64,000 nt of DNA from a bacterium (GTDB taxonomy: Bacteria > Pseudomonadota > Alphaproteobacteria > Acetobacterales > Acetobacteraceae), in contig JAMFRO010000022.1 of the NCBI GenBank assembly GCA_026224825.1, positions 1 through 64,000 on the forward strand. The letters run 5' to 3'. The notes beneath the pieces were generated by a model that was not told the origin of the DNA, searched no databases, and saw nothing but the letters and a program-made list of their open reading frames with translations. Below are positions 54,212-63,937 of the stretch, piece by piece; the stretch's first letter is position 1; each line of letters opens with the position of its first letter. Both the position numbers and the translations under genes were made by a program.

Positions 54212-56575
54212 TCAGGCACGCAAACGAGGTGGCGTGACGCTCTGATTCAGGCTTGCTGTGCAAACATCTGTTGGGTGCAAAGCAACGAGGCTGGTGGTGG
54301 GAACGATGCGGATGGATTGGCGCATTGTCTCGGTCAGCCCATGAGGTGCCATAAATTCGAAGGCGCAACGGCCGCTGCCTAGGCCGGCTTTCGCCAGATC
54401 GGCGCGCCACATACAGGCCAGGGCGGTGCCGAGACGCGTCTTCCCGGCAAAAACCTCTAACGTGACGGGATATTCCAGGTTGGCTTCATCCTGTGCCCAG
54501 CCAGTGATACGGCCATCAGTGCCGATGGCGTCGATCCAGCCGCGCACCACACCTGGAACAATCGGTGTACGCGCCAGCACCGGGGCCAGGGCCGCGGCCA
54601 AAGCAGGCCCCTGCAGCGGGCGCGGGGCACAAAGCGTGAGTTCGTCTGGCTCGATATAGGCGGGAAAACGCTCGTAAAAATCGACGACATTGTGGAATTG
54701 GTTGCGCAAACCTGGGCCATCGGCGAAGCTCTCTGACCAGCAGCCTTCGGCCAGGACGCAATCATGCGTCTCGAACTCGACGTTGAAATAATGGATTTCT
54801 GCTCCCCATTGCGGTTGCGTGATGGTGATCCCGTTCACCAGGTTGCGGGCCAGAACCAGGGTCTCGCCAACCAGCATGGCGTGGCCCGGTGAGACGTAAA
54901 GATCGCGCGCCGGTGTATTCGGGCCGAGTGCGCCCGCGGCGATTTTCACCGGCAGGATGTCGGGGTTTCTGGCAGCGAAGCGCGGGTCAAAACGCTGCTC
55001 GCCGATCCATTTGATCGCCCGCAGGCCGCCGAAACGCGCGGGAAGGAGGTCGCCCGCGCGCAGATCTTCGACGCATTTTTCGCCGGATGGTGTGAGGATG
55101 CGGGTGCCGCGCATGTGGCAAAGGGTAATGGTGGTGTTGCCGGCGGATTCTGTAAAAATAAAGCTGCTGGTTACGAAGTCTCCCGGCAGGTCCAAGGTTA
55201 CGTTCACACCCAGGCTGTTGCCCAGGGTGAGATCGGTCCCGCTGAAATTGGCGCTGTCTTCGACAAAACCGTCGATCAGGATGCGGTCGCTGCCGGCGAA
55301 GCCAGCGATGGGCAGGGTTGAATCCACCGCGCTGGTGCTGGTGAATTTTATTCTGCGGTTGGCGCCGGCCGCGAAATCCACCTCGGACAGGCCGGTGAAC
55401 TGGCCGTTGAGGCCGGTGAAGGCGGTGGTGGACGTGCCCTTCAGAATCAGCTCGCTTGAGGTGCCGTTACCCACCACATTGCCGGAAAACACAGCTCCCG
55501 CCTCGGCGATGATGGTGCCGCCGAGGGTGCCGAAATATACAGCGTCGCCTTGCGCGCCAATGCTGCCCGCGTTAGCGGCGGTGCCGCCGGCACCGCCTTC
55601 AATGGTGCCGCTGGTTATCAGTGTGCCGCCATTCAACACGATGCCGATGCCACCGGCGCCGCCGGTGGGCTCAGGCGGGGGGCCACCAGCGCTCTCGCCA
55701 AAAGATTCGCCATAGGCACCCACGGCGCCGCCGGCACCACCTTCGATGAGGCCGGTATTTGTCACAAGCCCGGTTGTGGACAGCACGACCCCCGCACCGC
55801 CGGCACCGCCTTGGCCATATGCCCCTGGGCCGACCGGCTCTGGATCGTTCCCCTCAGGACCGGCCCGGCCACCCTGACCACCAGCGCCGCCCATGATGGT
55901 GCCGCTATTGGTGACGGAACCGTTGGTAAGCTCCACCCCCGTGCCACCAATGCCGCCGGTGCCACCGTTGCCGGTGGGGTCGCTAACACCAATGAGACTT
56001 ACATGGCCGACCAAACCGCCAGTGCCGCCGGTACCGCCGGCGCCTCCCTGGATCAGCCCGGCGGTGTTGGTGATATGTCCACCGGACAGGAATACCGCCC
56101 CGGCACCACCATCGCCGCCGGTACCGCCGGTGCCGCCGGGCAAGCCGATTTCGAGCCCTTCGGCCGGAGCCTGATAGTAACCGCCGACACCGCCCGTGCC
56201 TCCAATTGCCCCCGTGTGGCCGAAGATGCTGCCGGTATTTGCCAATGTACCGAGGCTGGCGGCGTAAATGGCGGCGCCGCCATTGCCGCCGGCGCCGCCA
56301 TTACCGCCGTAGCCGGCGGCGGACGTGGTATCAGTTTCTCCAACACCCGGCAGGCCCTGCGTCCCGCTTTGTCCAGCGCCGCCATTCACCTGCCCGGCGA
56401 CAGCCAGGGAAAAACCCGCGTTTCCGGCTGGGATGGTGATGCCGGCCTGGCTCAGCGTGCCGGCGGGCGCAATAATGCCCGCTGCCGTCACCGTCAGCGG
56501 GCTGGAATAGGTTGAAGTGCTGGTGGTGAGCGTAATACCCGTGGAGATCGTGGTGCTGATAGTCTGGCTAGACAT
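54212..56575 (-). CDS. Glycine-rich repeat protein with Hint (autoprocessing) domain
   Basis: A 787-residue protein. The N-terminal ~60 residues are Thr/Ser-rich. Residues ~70-400 are Gly/Ala repeats of the type GGAGGTGGTGG alternating with NTGLIEGGAGG/NSGTIMGGAGG, predicted to form beta-helix or beta-roll. About residue 485 begins a Hint domain: CHMRGTRILTPSGEKCVEDL, then RAGDLLPARFGG and YVSPGHAMLVGETLVLARNL. The C-terminal ~100 residues (GWIDAIGTDGRITGWAQDEA) form another domain. Hint domains of intein/BIL type cleave at their N-terminal Cys, so self-release of the repeat region is possible. There is no Sec signal; ATG 56575 has AGGAG six bases upstream. Confidence 0.75.
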   Translation of the reverse strand: MSSQTISTTISTGITLTTSTSTYSSPLTVTAAGIIAPAGTLSQAGITIPAGNAGFSLAVAGQVNGGAGQSGTQGLPGVGETDTTSAAGYGGNGGAGGNGGAAIYAASLGTLANTGSIFGHTGAIGGTGGVGGYYQAPAEGLEIGLPGGTGGTGGDGGAGAVFLSGGHITNTAGLIQGGAGGTGGTGGLVGHVSLIGVSDPTGNGGTGGIGGTGVELTNGSVTNSGTIMGGAGGQGGRAGPEGNDPEPVGPGAYGQGGAGGAGVVLSTTGLVTNTGLIEGGAGGAVGAYGESFGESAGGPPPEPTGGAGGIGIVLNGGTLITSGTIEGGAGGTAANAGSIGAQGDAVYFGTLGGTIIAEAGAVFSGNVVGNGTSSELILKGTSTTAFTGLNGQFTGLSEVDFAAGANRRIKFTSTSAVDSTLPIAGFAGSDRILIDGFVEDSANFSGTDLTLGNSLGVNVTLDLPGDFVTSSFIFTESAGNTTITLCHMRGTRILTPSGEKCVEDLRAGDLLPARFGGLRAIKWIGEQRFDPRFAARNPDILPVKIAAGALGPNTPARDLYVSPGHAMLVGETLVLARNLVNGITITQPQWGAEIHYFNVEFETHDCVLAEGCWSESFADGPGLRNQFHNVVDFYERFPAYIEPDELTLCAPRPLQGPALAAALAPVLARTPIVPGVVRGWIDAIGTDGRITGWAQDEANLEYPVTLEVFAGKTRLGTALACMWRADLAKAGLGSGRCAFEFMAPHGLTETMRQSIRIVPTTSLVALHPTDVCTASLNQSVTPPRLRA

Positions 56576-56752
56576 TATCGCTCCTGGCGTTGCTAAATTG
56601 TGAATCGCACGTAATTGCCAGGTTGAACATGGGGGCCGAGCGGCGTTTGGTGGTGTGGTTCCAGATTTTTGCTTGCCCCCCAACCCGAATTCAAACTGAG
56701 CTCCCTTTTTCGCGCCATATGACCGTCTCCGCATCTGCGCTATAGGCGCGGC

Positions 56753-58030
56753 ATGACACCCGCAGGACAACTCGCCGCCGCTATTGATCTTCTTGCCGCC
56801 ATCGAGGCTGATGGGCGGCCGGCTGATGCTATCGCCAATCATTTTTTCCGGACGCGCCGGTTTATTGGCGGGGGGGACAGGCGGGCGGTGAGCACGCTGG
56901 TTTGGGGGGTGCTAAGGGCAAGGCGGCATTTGGGGTGGTGGCTGGATTATTGCCATGCGCCGCAGAGCCCGCGGTTGCTGCTTTGCCTGCAGGCTTTGTT
57001 CACGGGCCAGACGCCTAATAAGATTGCCATGGCATTTGCCGCCGGCCGCTATGGGCCGTCGCCGCTCACACCTGAGGAAAGTGCCGTGCTGGAGCAGCTC
57101 TCCACCCGCACACTCGAACACCCGAACATGCCGGAGCCAGTGAAATTCGAGATCCCGGATTGGATTTTGCCGAAATTGCGCGCCTTGTTTGGCCCGACCC
57201 TGTCCGATGAGATGGAGGCGATGAATGAGACCGCACCGCTCGATTTGCGGGTGAATCTGCTGAAGGCCACGCGGGAAGAGGCGATGCGGGCCCTGGCGCG
57301 CGAGGGGCTGCAGGCCGAGCTGACGCAATATTCGCCCTGGGGGCTGCGGCTTCAAAATCGCCAATCCATCACCTCTGGTAAGGCGTTTCAGGATGGGCTG
57401 GTGGAAATCCAGGATGAGGGCAGCCAGCTTATCGCCCTTGCCGTGGGGGCGCAGCCTGGCATGCGGGTGGCTGATTACTGCGCCGGGGCGGGGGGTAAGA
57501 CGCTCGCCATTGCCATGGGGATGGAGAATAAGGGGCATATCGTGGCCTGCGATGTGCACGAGACGCGGCTGGAGGGGGCGATTAAGCGCCTGCGCCGGGC
57601 GGGGGTGCATAATGCCGAGCGGCATTTGCTGGAGCCGGGCGATAAATGGGTGAAACGGCAGAGCGGGCGATTCGACCGGGTGCTGGTGGATGCGCCTTGC
57701 ACGGGGACCGGTACATGGCGGCGTAACCCGGATGCGCGGACGCGGCTGACCGAGACGGATCTGGCTGAATTGACGCAGAAACAGGCCGATATTCTCGACC
57801 AGGCGCAGAAATTAGTGAAGCCGGGTGGAAAACTTATTTACGCGACCTGCTCCTTGCTTAATGATGAGAACGAAGCTCAGTTGGAGGCATTCTTGTCCCG
57901 TACGCCGGCGTTTAAACAGGTGCCGCTTGAAGCCCCCGAAGCGTTGCGCGGGGCGATGACCCTGCGCCTGAGCCCCAAGGCGCATGGCACGGATGGGTTC
58001 TTCGCCGCCGTATTGGCGCGCGATCCGTGA
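56753..58030 (+). CDS. rsmB: 16S rRNA (cytosine-967-C5)-methyltransferase-like
   Basis: A 425-residue RNA m5C methyltransferase. An N-terminal NusB-like helical domain (~1-140) precedes the catalytic domain with VADYCAGAGGKTLAIAMGM, DAPCTGTGTWRRNPD and YATCSLLNDENEAQLEAFL. The two Cys (PC and TC) are the catalytic pair of this family. RsmB versus a related alphaproteobacterial paralogue cannot be fully separated here. The GNAT gene starts within its stop codon overlap (4 bp). Confidence 0.88.
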   Translation: MTPAGQLAAAIDLLAAIEADGRPADAIANHFFRTRRFIGGGDRRAVSTLVWGVLRARRHLGWWLDYCHAPQSPRLLLCLQALFTGQTPNKIAMAFAAGRYGPSPLTPEESAVLEQLSTRTLEHPNMPEPVKFEIPDWILPKLRALFGPTLSDEMEAMNETAPLDLRVNLLKATREEAMRALAREGLQAELTQYSPWGLRLQNRQSITSGKAFQDGLVEIQDEGSQLIALAVGAQPGMRVADYCAGAGGKTLAIAMGMENKGHIVACDVHETRLEGAIKRLRRAGVHNAERHLLEPGDKWVKRQSGRFDRVLVDAPCTGTGTWRRNPDARTRLTETDLAELTQKQADILDQAQKLVKPGGKLIYATCSLLNDENEAQLEAFLSRTPAFKQVPLEAPEALRGAMTLRLSPKAHGTDGFFAAVLARDP

Positions 58031-58560
58031 TCTCCATACGCCGTGCCAGGCTGGCTGACGCATCCGGCATTGCCGCGGTGCATGTCGCCACCTGGCGCAG
58101 CGCTTATGCTGATATTTTGCCCGAGGACGTGCTGACTGGGCTCTCCACCACGCGGCTGGCGCATTATTATGAGCATTGCATCCGGCTTGGGCTGTGCATG
58201 CATGTGGCCACCAGTTATGGGCGCAATGCCGAGCCGCCGGTGCTGGGGTTTTGCTCGGCCAGCCGTAGCCGGGAGAGTAAGCTTGGCGATGGCGAGATTG
58301 AGACATTGTATATGCTGGATGATTACCAGAATCGCGGGCTGGGTTGCCAGTTGCTGCGCAGTTCGGCGCGGCATTTGTGGCAGATCGGCTGCCGCTCGGT
58401 GTATGCCTGGGTGCTCAGTGAGAACCCCTCGCGCTATTTTTACCAGAGGCTGGGGGGGAAATGCATCGCCCAGGGGACGACGAATGTGGGTGGTGAGACA
58501 TTTGCGCAGACCGCCTTTGCCTGGGATCCGATAGAAACACTGTTGGATGTGAATGCGTGA
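58027..58560 (+). CDS. GNAT-family N-acetyltransferase
   Basis: A 177-residue GNAT protein. It starts [20 protein letters not shown] and has [20 protein letters not shown], the acetyl-CoA pyrophosphate-binding motif (QNRGLG). The C-terminus has [15 protein letters not shown]. Substrate unknown. GTG start overlapping rsmB by 4 bp, and 16 bp before the guaA start, so the genes are probably co-transcribed. Confidence 0.88.
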   Translation: MISIRRARLADASGIAAVHVATWRSAYADILPEDVLTGLSTTRLAHYYEHCIRLGLCMHVATSYGRNAEPPVLGFCSASRSRESKLGDGEIETLYMLDDYQNRGLGCQLLRSSARHLWQIGCRSVYAWVLSENPSRYFYQRLGGKCIAQGTTNVGGETFAQTAFAWDPIETLLDVNA

Positions 58561-58576
58561 TGCGCTAGGGGAGCGC

Positions 58577-60130
58577 ATGAGCGAGCAAAAAATTCTGATT
58601 CTCGATTTCGGTAGCCAGGTCACCCAGTTGATCGCCCGGCGGGTGCGCGAAAGCGGGGTTTACTGTGAGATACTCCCTTTCAATGCTGATTTGGCGCGGA
58701 TTCAGGGGTTTGGCGCGAATGGGATCATCCTTTCCGGCGGGCCGGCGAGCGTGGCCGAGGCGGGCAGCCCCCGCGCCCCGGATTGGGTTTTTACCGCCGG
58801 TGTGCCGGTGCTGGGCATTTGCTACGGGCAGATGACCATGTGCGTGCAGCTTGGTGGCGATGCCAAGGGTGCGGATATTCGGGAATTCGGCGCGGCTTAT
58901 GTGGATGTGATTGATGATTGCGCGCTGTTTGAGGGCGTCTGGCATAAGGGGGCGCGCGAAAAAGTCTGGATGAGCCATGGCGACCATATTTCGGCGCCGC
59001 CGCCGGGGTTCCGTACCGTGGCGGTGTCTGAGGGCGCGCCTTATGCGCTGATTGCGGATGATGAGCGCCGGTTTTATGGCGCGATGTTCCATCCTGAGGT
59101 GGTGCATACGCCGCATGGCGCGCAGTTGCTGCGCAATTTCACCCATAAGGTCTGCGGCTTGTCGGGTGACTGGACCATGGCGGGGTTCCGCCAGGCTGAG
59201 ATTGCGAAAATCCGCGCGCAGGTGGGTAAGGGCAAGGTTATTTGCGGGCTGTCCGGCGGCGTGGATTCCTCGGTGGCGGCGGCACTGATCCATGAGGCGA
59301 TTGGTGACCAGCTCACCTGTATTTTCGTCGACCACGGGCTGTTGCGTGGTGGTGAGGCGGAGGAGGTTGTGCGGGTGTTCCGCGACCAGTTCAATATCCC
59401 GCTCATTCATCGTAATGCGGCTGAGCTGTTCCTAGGCGAGCTGGCCGGGGTGACGGACCCGGAGCAGAAGCGCAAGATTATTGGGCGGCTGTTTATTCAG
59501 GTGTTTGATGAGGAGTCGCAGAAGCTTGGTGGTGAGGCGGCGTTTTTGGCGCAGGGCACGCTGTACCCGGATGTGATTGAGTCCGTGAGCGCCATCGGCG
59601 GGCCGTCCGTTACCATTAAATCGCACCATAATGTTGGCGGGTTGCCGGCTTATATGAAGTTGAAACTTGTAGAGCCGTTAAGGGAACTTTTTAAGGATGA
59701 GGTGCGGGCGCTGGGGCGTGAGCTGGGGCTGCCGGAGACCATTGTCGGGCGGCACCCGTTCCCTGGGCCGGGGCTGGCGATACGTATTCTGGGCGCCGTG
59801 AGTGCGGAATCCGTTACGATTTTGCAAAAGGCCGATGCCATTTATCTTGAGGAGATCCGCGCTGCTGGGCTGTATGATGCCATCTGGCAGGCGTTTGCCG
59901 TGCTGCTGCCGGTGAAGAGCGTGGGGGTGATGGGCGATGGCCGCACTTACGACCAGGTGTGTGCGCTGCGGGCCGTGACCAGCACGGATGGGATGACAGC
60001 GGAGGTGTATCCGTATGATATCGCGTTTCTCACGCGTGTGGCTGGGAGAATTGTGAATGAGGTGCGCGGCATTAACCGCGTTACCTACGACATTACCAGC
60101 AAGCCGCCTGGGACGATTGAGTGGGAATGA
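58577..60130 (+). CDS. guaA: GMP synthase (glutamine-hydrolysing)
   Basis: A 517-residue enzyme converting XMP to GMP. The class I glutamine amidotransferase domain shows [17 protein letters not shown] with the nucleophile Cys and [12 protein letters not shown]. The ATP-pyrophosphatase P-loop is [19 protein letters not shown]. The dimerisation domain has [14 protein letters not shown], and the C-terminus ends with the conserved [11 protein letters not shown] 58577 follows GGGGAG; an in-frame start at 58553 is less likely. Confidence 0.97.
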   Translation: MSEQKILILDFGSQVTQLIARRVRESGVYCEILPFNADLARIQGFGANGIILSGGPASVAEAGSPRAPDWVFTAGVPVLGICYGQMTMCVQLGGDAKGADIREFGAAYVDVIDDCALFEGVWHKGAREKVWMSHGDHISAPPPGFRTVAVSEGAPYALIADDERRFYGAMFHPEVVHTPHGAQLLRNFTHKVCGLSGDWTMAGFRQAEIAKIRAQVGKGKVICGLSGGVDSSVAAALIHEAIGDQLTCIFVDHGLLRGGEAEEVVRVFRDQFNIPLIHRNAAELFLGELAGVTDPEQKRKIIGRLFIQVFDEESQKLGGEAAFLAQGTLYPDVIESVSAIGGPSVTIKSHHNVGGLPAYMKLKLVEPLRELFKDEVRALGRELGLPETIVGRHPFPGPGLAIRILGAVSAESVTILQKADAIYLEEIRAAGLYDAIWQAFAVLLPVKSVGVMGDGRTYDQVCALRAVTSTDGMTAEVYPYDIAFLTRVAGRIVNEVRGINRVTYDITSKPPGTIEWE

Positions 60131-60131
60131 G

Positions 60132-60656
60132 ATGGCGCGCGTAAAGCCTGTTTATAAGCCGGCTGACTATCCCGGCACGCCGGATGAGGCGACACGGGCG
60201 GATGTGGCTGCGCTGTTCGGTTATCTGTTTCCGGGCAATGATAATCCGGAGATCGATGCGGCGCATGCCGGCATCGCCATTACCGCGCAGAACCCGAGGC
60301 TGGCTTTGCATCTGGCGCAGATGAGCGGCTTTATCGTGCGCGACATGGCGTGGTGCCAGCGGGCGAGGCTGCATGAGCTGGCGGTGCAGACGGTGAATTT
60401 ACATTTCAACTGCGTCTATACCTTGCGCGCGCGGCAGAACCGGGCGCAGGCGCTCGGGCTCGGCCCGGGGGGTGTTCTGGACGAGGAAGACCAGCTTATC
60501 GTCGATTACACCAAGGCTGTTGTTTCCGGCAGTGTGCCGGATGCGTTGTTCGGCCTTGTGGTGGCGCGGTACGGCGAGAAGGAGGCGATTGAATGCAGCG
60601 CTGCCATCGCCTGGTGGTCGCTATGGGCCATGATCATCAACGCGCTTAATCCTTAG
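60132..60656 (+). CDS. Carboxymuconolactone decarboxylase-like (AhpD-fold) protein
   Basis: A 174-residue all-helical protein with LALHLAQMSGFIVRDMAWCQ, then LHELAVQTVNLHFNCVYTLR and the pattern DEEDQLIVDYTKAVVSGSVPD. These resemble CMD/AhpD-fold proteins, but the CxxC pair of active AhpD enzymes is absent. Function is uncertain. It starts next to the guaA stop, so it is in the same operon, and its 3' end overlaps the convergent outer-membrane pseudogene by 11 bp. Confidence 0.55.
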   Translation: MARVKPVYKPADYPGTPDEATRADVAALFGYLFPGNDNPEIDAAHAGIAITAQNPRLALHLAQMSGFIVRDMAWCQRARLHELAVQTVNLHFNCVYTLRARQNRAQALGLGPGGVLDEEDQLIVDYTKAVVSGSVPDALFGLVVARYGEKEAIECSAAIAWWSLWAMIINALNP

Positions 60657-61613
60657 AGTCTGTCCCCACGGTCACGGTATCGCCTTTGAACGTCCTCGTG
60701 GCCTGCATTTCATGCGTCCATTTGGCCAGAAAACTCACCGGCGTATGCCCCACCAGCGTGCCGTAACTCACCGCCGGCCCCAGCGCCCACACGCTCGCCT
60801 CATTGGCCCCCAGCACAGCTCCAGATCCAGAATCCCCCGTCACCTGCTGCATCTCATACCCCACCAGCCCCACATTCCAGGCGCGCGTAAACTGCTTGCC
60901 CACCGCCCAGTCCAGATCGAAATCATCACCCGACTGATAATCCGTGGCATTGTTCCGGGTGTTAATCGAATATGCCGCCGCGCCCGACACATTCCACCCG
61001 CTCGCCGGATCAAACCAGGTGAGGGCCGCCTGCGGCAGGAAGGTCCAGTAATTCAGGCTGGTGAAAGCCAGCGCGCCCTTCTGATATTCCCCACCTCTCA
61101 GGCCAGGATCACCGGCGTCAGCGTTATGTCGCCAAAATTCACCACCGTATCCGATGCCGAACGCGACGTATTGAATCCGTCAGCATGTGCTGATCCATAA
61201 ACATAGGCAATCGGAATGCTGGCATTGAACGCATAGGTCCCGCCCAGCAATTTATATGACGTTACGACAGTGGGCGAAACCGCGACCGCCACCAGATCCG
61301 CATCCAGCCCCACCGACACCCGCCCGCCGATTACGGTCTCGCTGATGTTGCCTGTATAAAACTGCAGAGCATTGCCGATATAAAGCCCAGGCTCCGACGG
61401 CACCACGCCCGAGAAAAAATCCTTGGCTCCTTTCGGATAAGGCACCTCTGCCGCCTCGGCCGCCCGCACATCGCGCTGCACCATCCCGGCCATCCCCATC
61501 GCCACCACCCCAATCATGCCAGCGCGGCACATCATTTTTCCAAACGACTGATGGTACCGCCATCGTGCGCCCACTGTGCGTCGATGCAGAAATTCCATAC
61601 CCCCCGTGTTCAT
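60646..61613 (-). pseudogene. Frameshifted SphA/phenol-MetA-type outer-membrane beta-barrel protein
   Basis: The 5' part (to 61098) has a signal peptide (CRAGMIGVVAMGMAGMV ... VRAAEA) and PKGAKDFFSGVVPSEPGLYI, then ends DITLTPVILA-stop. The adjacent frame continues GEYQKGALAFTSLNYWTFLP, then SGWNVSGAAAYSINTRNNAT and FKGDTVTVGTDSKD. Adding one G near 61093-61100 would join them into one barrel of about 320 residues. Such porin-like proteins (MetA-pathway phenol degradation type) occur beside aromatic or efflux genes. A sequencing error is possible. Confidence 0.7.
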
Positions 61614-61905
61614 TCACCGCGATTTAATCCGGATTTACCGGCCATAGCGGTGCGATCAGTATAAAATACTGTAATCAGGAATCGTGAGCCAAAACCAGCC
61701 GAACCGGCAATGATCTTCTCATGTTCATTTTCTAACTCTCCCGTCATATCCAGATAAATTTTAGTTCATCCCATTGCATCTCCATCCCATGCTGCAGGCC
61801 AGACCGGTTCGATTCTGTTTTTATTGAAACGCCGGTGCCACATCCCATATCAACCTTGTCGCGCCGCCCGCAGTGGCACCGCGCAAATCGACTTTGGAGG
61901 AACTA
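61614..61905. other. 292-bp divergent intergenic region
   Basis: It separates the frameshifted outer-membrane gene from the SYLF gene. AT content is higher in 61650-61830. No RNA gene, long repeat or frame was recognised. Confidence 0.5.
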
Positions 61906-62472
61906 ATGATCACTGATAGACGCAATCTCATGCTTGGCATGGTGTCGCTTGCCGCCCTTGGCACGCTGGCCCGCCCCACCCCGGCGCAAGCCGCCTCACG
62001 CACCCAGCTCGCTCAATCCGGCGCGCTGTCGCTGCGGACGCTCGAGAGCGAACAGACGAGCGCCTCCATCCTGGCCAGCAAAGCGGTCGGTATTCTCGTC
62101 TTCCCCAATATCGTCAAGGCCGGCTTCGTCATCGGCGCCCAATCCGGCGACGGCGTCCTGTTCAGAGACAAGGTGCCGACGTCATATTTCAACCTCTCCT
62201 CGGCCTCGTTCGGGCTCGAGGCCGGGGTGCAATCCTTCGCCTATGCACTGTTCTTCATGAACCATGGCGCGCTGCACTACCTCCACCAGAGCGCCGGCTG
62301 GTCCCTCGGCGGCGATCCCAACATCGTTGTGCTCGACAAAGGGGCGGCCGCCAGTTTTGACACCACCACCCTCTCCAAGGATGTCTACGCCATACCCTAC
62401 AGCCAGCAGGGGTTGATGGCCGGCATCAGCCTTCAGGGCTCCAAGATCACGCAAATCCACCCGGACGCCTGA
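61906..62472 (+). CDS. SYLF/YSC84-type lipid-binding protein
   Basis: A 188-residue exported protein. The N-terminus TDRRNLMLGMVSLAALGTLA has a twin-arginine-like motif, with cleavage near PAQA. The mature region shows ASKAVGILVFPNIVKAGFVI and GAQSGDGVLFRDK, the SYLF/Ysc84 signature of phosphoinositide/lipid-binding proteins. Bacterial homologues are periplasmic and of unknown role. ATG 61906 has a strong GGAGG upstream. Confidence 0.9.
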   Translation: MITDRRNLMLGMVSLAALGTLARPTPAQAASRTQLAQSGALSLRTLESEQTSASILASKAVGILVFPNIVKAGFVIGAQSGDGVLFRDKVPTSYFNLSSASFGLEAGVQSFAYALFFMNHGALHYLHQSAGWSLGGDPNIVVLDKGAAASFDTTTLSKDVYAIPYSQQGLMAGISLQGSKITQIHPDA

Positions 62473-62485
62473 TCGTCCCCAAACG

Positions 62486-62509
62486 CGGCCCTGGCCCTCG
62501 CCAGGGCCG
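62486..62509 (+). terminator. Hairpin after the SYLF gene
   Basis: A perfect 10-bp stem CGGCCCTGGC/GCCAGGGCCG with loop CCTC lies 13 bp past the stop. It has no T-run, so termination strength is uncertain. Confidence 0.5.
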
Positions 62510-62725
62510 CCGGACCGCACAAACGGCTTATGAGTACATATATAATACCAGGTCCTGGTGTCTGGCTCCGGGGAGGGATCTGGTCAGTGGGCATCATGTC
62601 TACGCCCCCCAAAAAGAGCAGCTCATCCGTATACGTTTCCGTGATCTCCTATGTGGGACGGTGTTACTGCGAGTAAATCAGAGTGATAAAGCTTTGTCTG
62701 AAGCCGTTCAGGCTCGCTAGATGGA

Positions 62726-62941
62726 GTGTGTCATGTTTTTCCTTCAACCGATCAGCTTGCAACTGATCCGCTGGATGCAGACGAGCTCCCTGTTTCCCGT
62801 ATTCCTGCGCGACCGCCGGGCGGTACATCCGTCGAATATATGATCATCGCCGTCATCATCACCGTGGCTATCGTGGGCGGGCTGACGAAGGCGGGCGGCT
62901 ATATCAGCAGCGACTTCAACCAGGCCAGCTCCGGACTCTAA
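62726..62941 (+). CDS. Flp/Fap-like pilin with long leader
   Basis: A 71-residue protein. The C-terminal half GGTSVEYMIIAVIITVAIVG is a class IVb pilin-like motif: short polar region ending in Glu (VEY) before a hydrophobic helix, the pattern cut by a CpaA-type prepilin peptidase. The N-terminal ~32 residues are longer than in normal Flp pilins, and the only upstream start is GTG (62726), so the start is uncertain. It precedes the second pilin by 0.5 kb. Confidence 0.5.
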   Translation: MCHVFPSTDQLATDPLDADELPVSRIPARPPGGTSVEYMIIAVIITVAIVGGLTKAGGYISSDFNQASSGL

Positions 62942-63026
62942 GCGATTGTTCAGTGTAAATACGGATAAGCCCATGCGGGTCCGCGGCATGGGCCTTGTTT
63001 TGTTGTCAGTGGACTCATTATTGTTT

Positions 63027-63044
63027 GATCACAATTTTGTGATC
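63027..63044. promoter_or_regulatory. 18-bp perfect palindrome, possible operator
   Basis: GATCACAATTTTGTGATC is perfectly self-complementary. It lies in the AT-rich region upstream of the Flp pilin and could bind a dimeric regulator, but no specific regulator is identified. Confidence 0.35.
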
Positions 63045-63275
63045 GCAACCCATTGTTAGCACGAAGAAGTTTTGGTGAACACCGGGAAACGGCCTGTTTT
63101 GTATTATAATTAAGACAATCAATTAAAATTTATTAAAAATAAGAATCGGATCCTGCGTTTTACCCCGCTGGCGGCCACGTGCGGGGGCGCATATTTGAAA
63201 ACGATCCAGAATCTTTCTGGAATATTAACAATTTCCTCCCAAACTCACGGTTTGTTGTAGTCTCGGAGGTAAGAT

Positions 63276-63296
63276 ATGTTTGACAAAAACTTCTAA
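63276..63296 (+). CDS. Possible six-codon leader peptide upstream of the Flp pilin
   Basis: ATG TTT GAC AAA AAC TTC TAA (MFDKNF) is preceded by the strong site CGGAGGTAAGAT. Such a site before a tiny frame suggests a leader peptide or the remains of a pilin gene truncated after its first codons. Only a translation experiment or comparison could decide. Confidence 0.3.
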   Translation: MFDKNF

Positions 63297-63437
63297 ATTC
63301 CGTGTATTGGCCTTAACCCTGAACGGGTTGATGTGATGGATGAGAGCTTAATGGTTTTTCATCCGATCGCGGATCTTGACCTCTTGTCGGCCCGCTCCAC
63401 CGGCGGTTTTGATAATAATTATGTAAAGGATAGCCTC

Positions 63438-63623
63438 ATGCTGAACCTCGTCCGTACCGCCATTGCCACCAAGCTCGCGCAGCTGAACGTCGACACCCGC
63501 GCCGTCACCGCGATTGAGTACGCGCTGATCGCCGCCCTGATCGCTGTCGTGATCGTTGGCGCCGCCACCCAGCTTGGCACCCACATCATCACCACGTTCA
63601 ACAACGTGGCTTCCGAGCTCTAA
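63438..63623 (+). CDS. Flp/Fap-type class IVb pilin
   Basis: A 61-residue pilin. After the leader, TRAVTAIEYALIAALIAVVI contains the AIEY cleavage/assembly motif (Glu at +5) and a hydrophobic helix, followed by THIITTFNNVASEL. Flp pilins build Tad pili for surface adhesion. ATG 63438 has AAAGGA upstream; a longer frame from 63333 is unlikely. A strong terminator follows, typical of a highly expressed pilin. Confidence 0.93.
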   Translation: MLNLVRTAIATKLAQLNVDTRAVTAIEYALIAALIAVVIVGAATQLGTHIITTFNNVASEL

Positions 63624-63650
63624 TACCGCGCCGGTTTTCCGGAGCACAAA

Positions 63651-63686
63651 AACGGCTGGCGAGGGTAACCTCGCCAGCCGTTTTTA
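63651..63686 (+). terminator. Rho-independent terminator of the Flp pilin gene
   Basis: A 12-bp stem CGGCTGGCGAGG/CCTCGCCAGCCG (63653-63664 and 63669-63680) with loop GTAA is followed by TTTTT and preceded by AAAAA. Confidence 0.95.
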
Positions 63687-63937
63687 TTTAATAATTCATA
63701 TTTTGCCGTTTTTTAACGGACCGGTTGAGCTCCAACCTAGGCCTCGCGCGGCAAAAACTGTGAAATTACGGGGTTTTGACGCCGTTACATGCAATTTTAC
63801 ACTGGCGTATTCGCTAATAGTGCTATTAGATTGAGATTACAGGAATTGCATTTGTTGATTGTTTGTATCAATATGCAGTGTAACTATAATATCAAGGGGT
63901 TGGGCTTGGAGCTGGAGATGAGATTGAGGGAAGGGTG
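63687..63937. promoter_or_regulatory. AT-rich region before the putative cpaA, with a possible -10 box
   Basis: A perfect TATAAT occurs at 63885-63890, about 50 bp before the next gene. The -35 region is weak (TTTGTA at 63862). No other structure was recognised. Confidence 0.3.

Larger units (their letters stand above)
62942..63437. other. 496-bp AT-rich region between the two pilin genes
   Basis: It contains an 18-bp palindrome (63027-63044), a very AT-rich tract (63105-63150) and a short leader-like reading frame with a strong ribosome site (63276-63296). No larger gene is supported. Confidence 0.6.

Noticed and set aside
62486-62509. Strong intrinsic terminator after the SYLF gene
   Set aside because: The stem is perfect but lacks a U-tract, so it is listed only as a hairpin with moderate confidence.
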